Source: Roseburia sp. (GTDB lineage: Bacteria; Bacillota; Clostridia; Lachnospirales; Lachnospiraceae). From it: DNA of 6,799 nucleotides. Where the stretch lies: contig JAGAIK010000177.1 of NCBI GenBank assembly GCA_017626625.1, positions 1 to 6,799 of the forward strand, given 5' to 3'. The first letter of the stretch is position 1, and every line of letters begins with the position of its first letter. The position numbers and the translations under genes are program-made. The notes under the pieces were generated by a model that saw nothing but the letters and a program-made list of their open reading frames with translations, was not told the DNA's origin and searched no databases. Shown piece after piece: positions 6,321-6,799 of this stretch.

Positions 6321-6330
6321 AATATTTAAG

Positions 6331-6359
6331 TTGTAATATCATAAAACAGATTTTATAAT
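6331..6359 (+). promoter_or_regulatory. Sigma-A-like promoter for the 3' partial gene
   Basis: TTGTAA (6331-6336, 4 of 6) lies exactly 17 bp before a perfect TATAAT (6354-6359), just downstream of the terminator. Initiation near 6366 would give a leader of about 107 nt to the TTG start of the next gene. The 6321-6472 gap otherwise holds a second promoter-like match, the ribosome binding site, and no clear RNA structure. Confidence 0.55.
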
Positions 6360-6429
6360 AAAAGTATCTTTTTTCAAATTTATGTCTTTTTTACACTTCC
6401 AAGTTGATTTCCCGGAAAAGAATTTTGTA

Positions 6430-6458
6430 TTGTTAATTGCAAAAGAGTTGGCTATAAT
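6430..6458 (+). promoter_or_regulatory. Second promoter-like match close to the 3' partial gene
   Basis: TTGTTA (6430-6435, 4 of 6) and a perfect TATAAT (6453-6458) have a 17-bp spacer. Initiation near 6465 would fall within the Shine-Dalgarno, leaving a leader of about 8 nt that lacks most of it. It may be real but poorly translated, or a by-product of AT-rich sequence. Confidence 0.3.
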
Positions 6459-6459
6459 T

Positions 6460-6468
6460 AAGGAGGAG
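6460..6468 (+). promoter_or_regulatory. Ribosome binding site that decides a TTG start
   Basis: AAGGAGGAG is a near-perfect anti-16S match. Its GGAGG core ends 6 nt before TTG at 6473. The same frame has a TAA at 6455-6457 and no ATG until 6557, so this site makes the TTG the only convincing start. Confidence 0.75.
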
Positions 6469-6472
6469 AAAA

Positions 6473-6799
6473 TTGATACACCTTTTAATAGATAAAACAG
6501 AGTTAAAATTGTTATTAGAAAAAAGAAAAGCCTATATTGGAACTGCTAAGGACGGTATGTGGGAAACATTATTTGCGTCTATTACGTTTTTGTTTTCCCT
6601 GATATATACAGAGTGCAGTGACATTGGGTTTCTTAAAGGTGATGTAATAAAGTTTGCGTTTCTATTATTTACATTTGCCTTTTTAGGAAGAGGAATGAGC
6701 AGTATGATTAGGAAAAAGGATTATTCCGCAGAAAAATTATATGATGAGCTTGTAAATATGAACCGAATAGAACACCCTTTTTCTATTATCGGAGTGAAA
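6473..6799 (+). CDS. Partial two-TM membrane protein, unrecognised (cut at window end)
   Basis: The reading frame is open from TTG at 6473 to the last base: 109 codons, C-terminus missing. Start support is the perfect Shine-Dalgarno 6 nt upstream and an in-frame TAA at 6455-6457. The protein has a charged N-terminal helix (about 7-20, ending in EKRK), a hydrophobic segment at about 31-46, a second at about 58-72 followed by basic residues (RKK at 80-82), a charged helix at 83-100, and then HPFSIIGV (101-108), which looks like the first strand of a folded soluble domain. So it is a membrane hairpin with a cytosolic C-terminal domain that is not visible. Its GC is about 32% by hand count, against roughly 45-53% in lines sampled from the upstream hydrolase genes, suggesting acquired sequence. 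It faintly recalls membrane-anchored NUDIX-like CBASS effectors; that is memory of a pattern, not a database match. Confidence 0.7.
   Translation, partial: MIHLLIDKTELKLLLEKRKAYIGTAKDGMWETLFASITFLFSLIYTECSDIGFLKGDVIKFAFLLFTFAFLGRGMSSMIRKKDYSAEKLYDELVNMNRIEHPFSIIGVK

Noticed and set aside
6408..6418. TTTCC-C-GGAAA palindrome in the leader of the partial gene
   Set aside because: Only 5-bp arms, and no related copy seen in the window; not enough to call an operator.
6382..6495. 37-codon ORF overlapping the start of the 3' partial gene, a possible leader peptide
   Set aside because: No Shine-Dalgarno lies before its ATG, and it reads straight through the promoter-like and ribosome-binding sequences of the next gene; likely chance in AT-rich sequence.

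Overview
The window reads as chromosome of a low-to-mid GC Firmicute, most likely a gut Clostridia member of the Lachnospiraceae type. The basis is purine-rich coding strands, strong AGGAGG-type ribosome binding sites, sigma-A-like promoters, a GntR/YtrA-type ABC operon and an M32 carboxypeptidase. This is inferred from style; no marker gene fixes the taxon. All recognised genes are on the + strand.

Region 1 (1-2980) is a self-contained regulator-transporter operon. A C-rich, G-poor leader carries a promoter (TTGACA, 17 bp, TATGGT with a TGn extension) and an imperfect 9-bp inverted repeat lying over the -10 and start site. Then follow a 122-aa GntR/YtrA-type repressor, an ABC ATPase, and two six-TM permease subunits that look like distant paralogues. 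No solute-binding protein is present. This favours an exporter or antimicrobial/envelope-stress pump of the Ytr type, with the GntR protein repressing its own operon. A 13-bp-stem terminator closes it.

Region 2 (about 2909-6320) holds three soluble hydrolases in a row: an M32 metallocarboxypeptidase with all family motifs, a HAD subfamily IA phosphatase, and a DHH/DHHA1 phosphoesterase (NrnA-like). A candidate promoter overlaps the end of region 1 and would start transcription inside the left arm of region 1's terminator. An 18-bp perfect hairpin directly after the last stop codon ends this unit.

Region 3 (6321-6799) is clearly more AT-rich. It has one or two sigma-A-like promoters, a perfect Shine-Dalgarno and a TTG-started, truncated membrane protein with a two-TM hairpin, running off the window's end. 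It looks like the first gene of an accessory segment. A weak, recall-based resemblance to membrane-anchored NUDIX-like effectors of CD-NTase (CBASS) defence systems makes the flank beyond 6799 the most interesting place to look.

The rest is ordinary: no CRISPR array, tRNA, rRNA, insertion sequence or integrase was seen.
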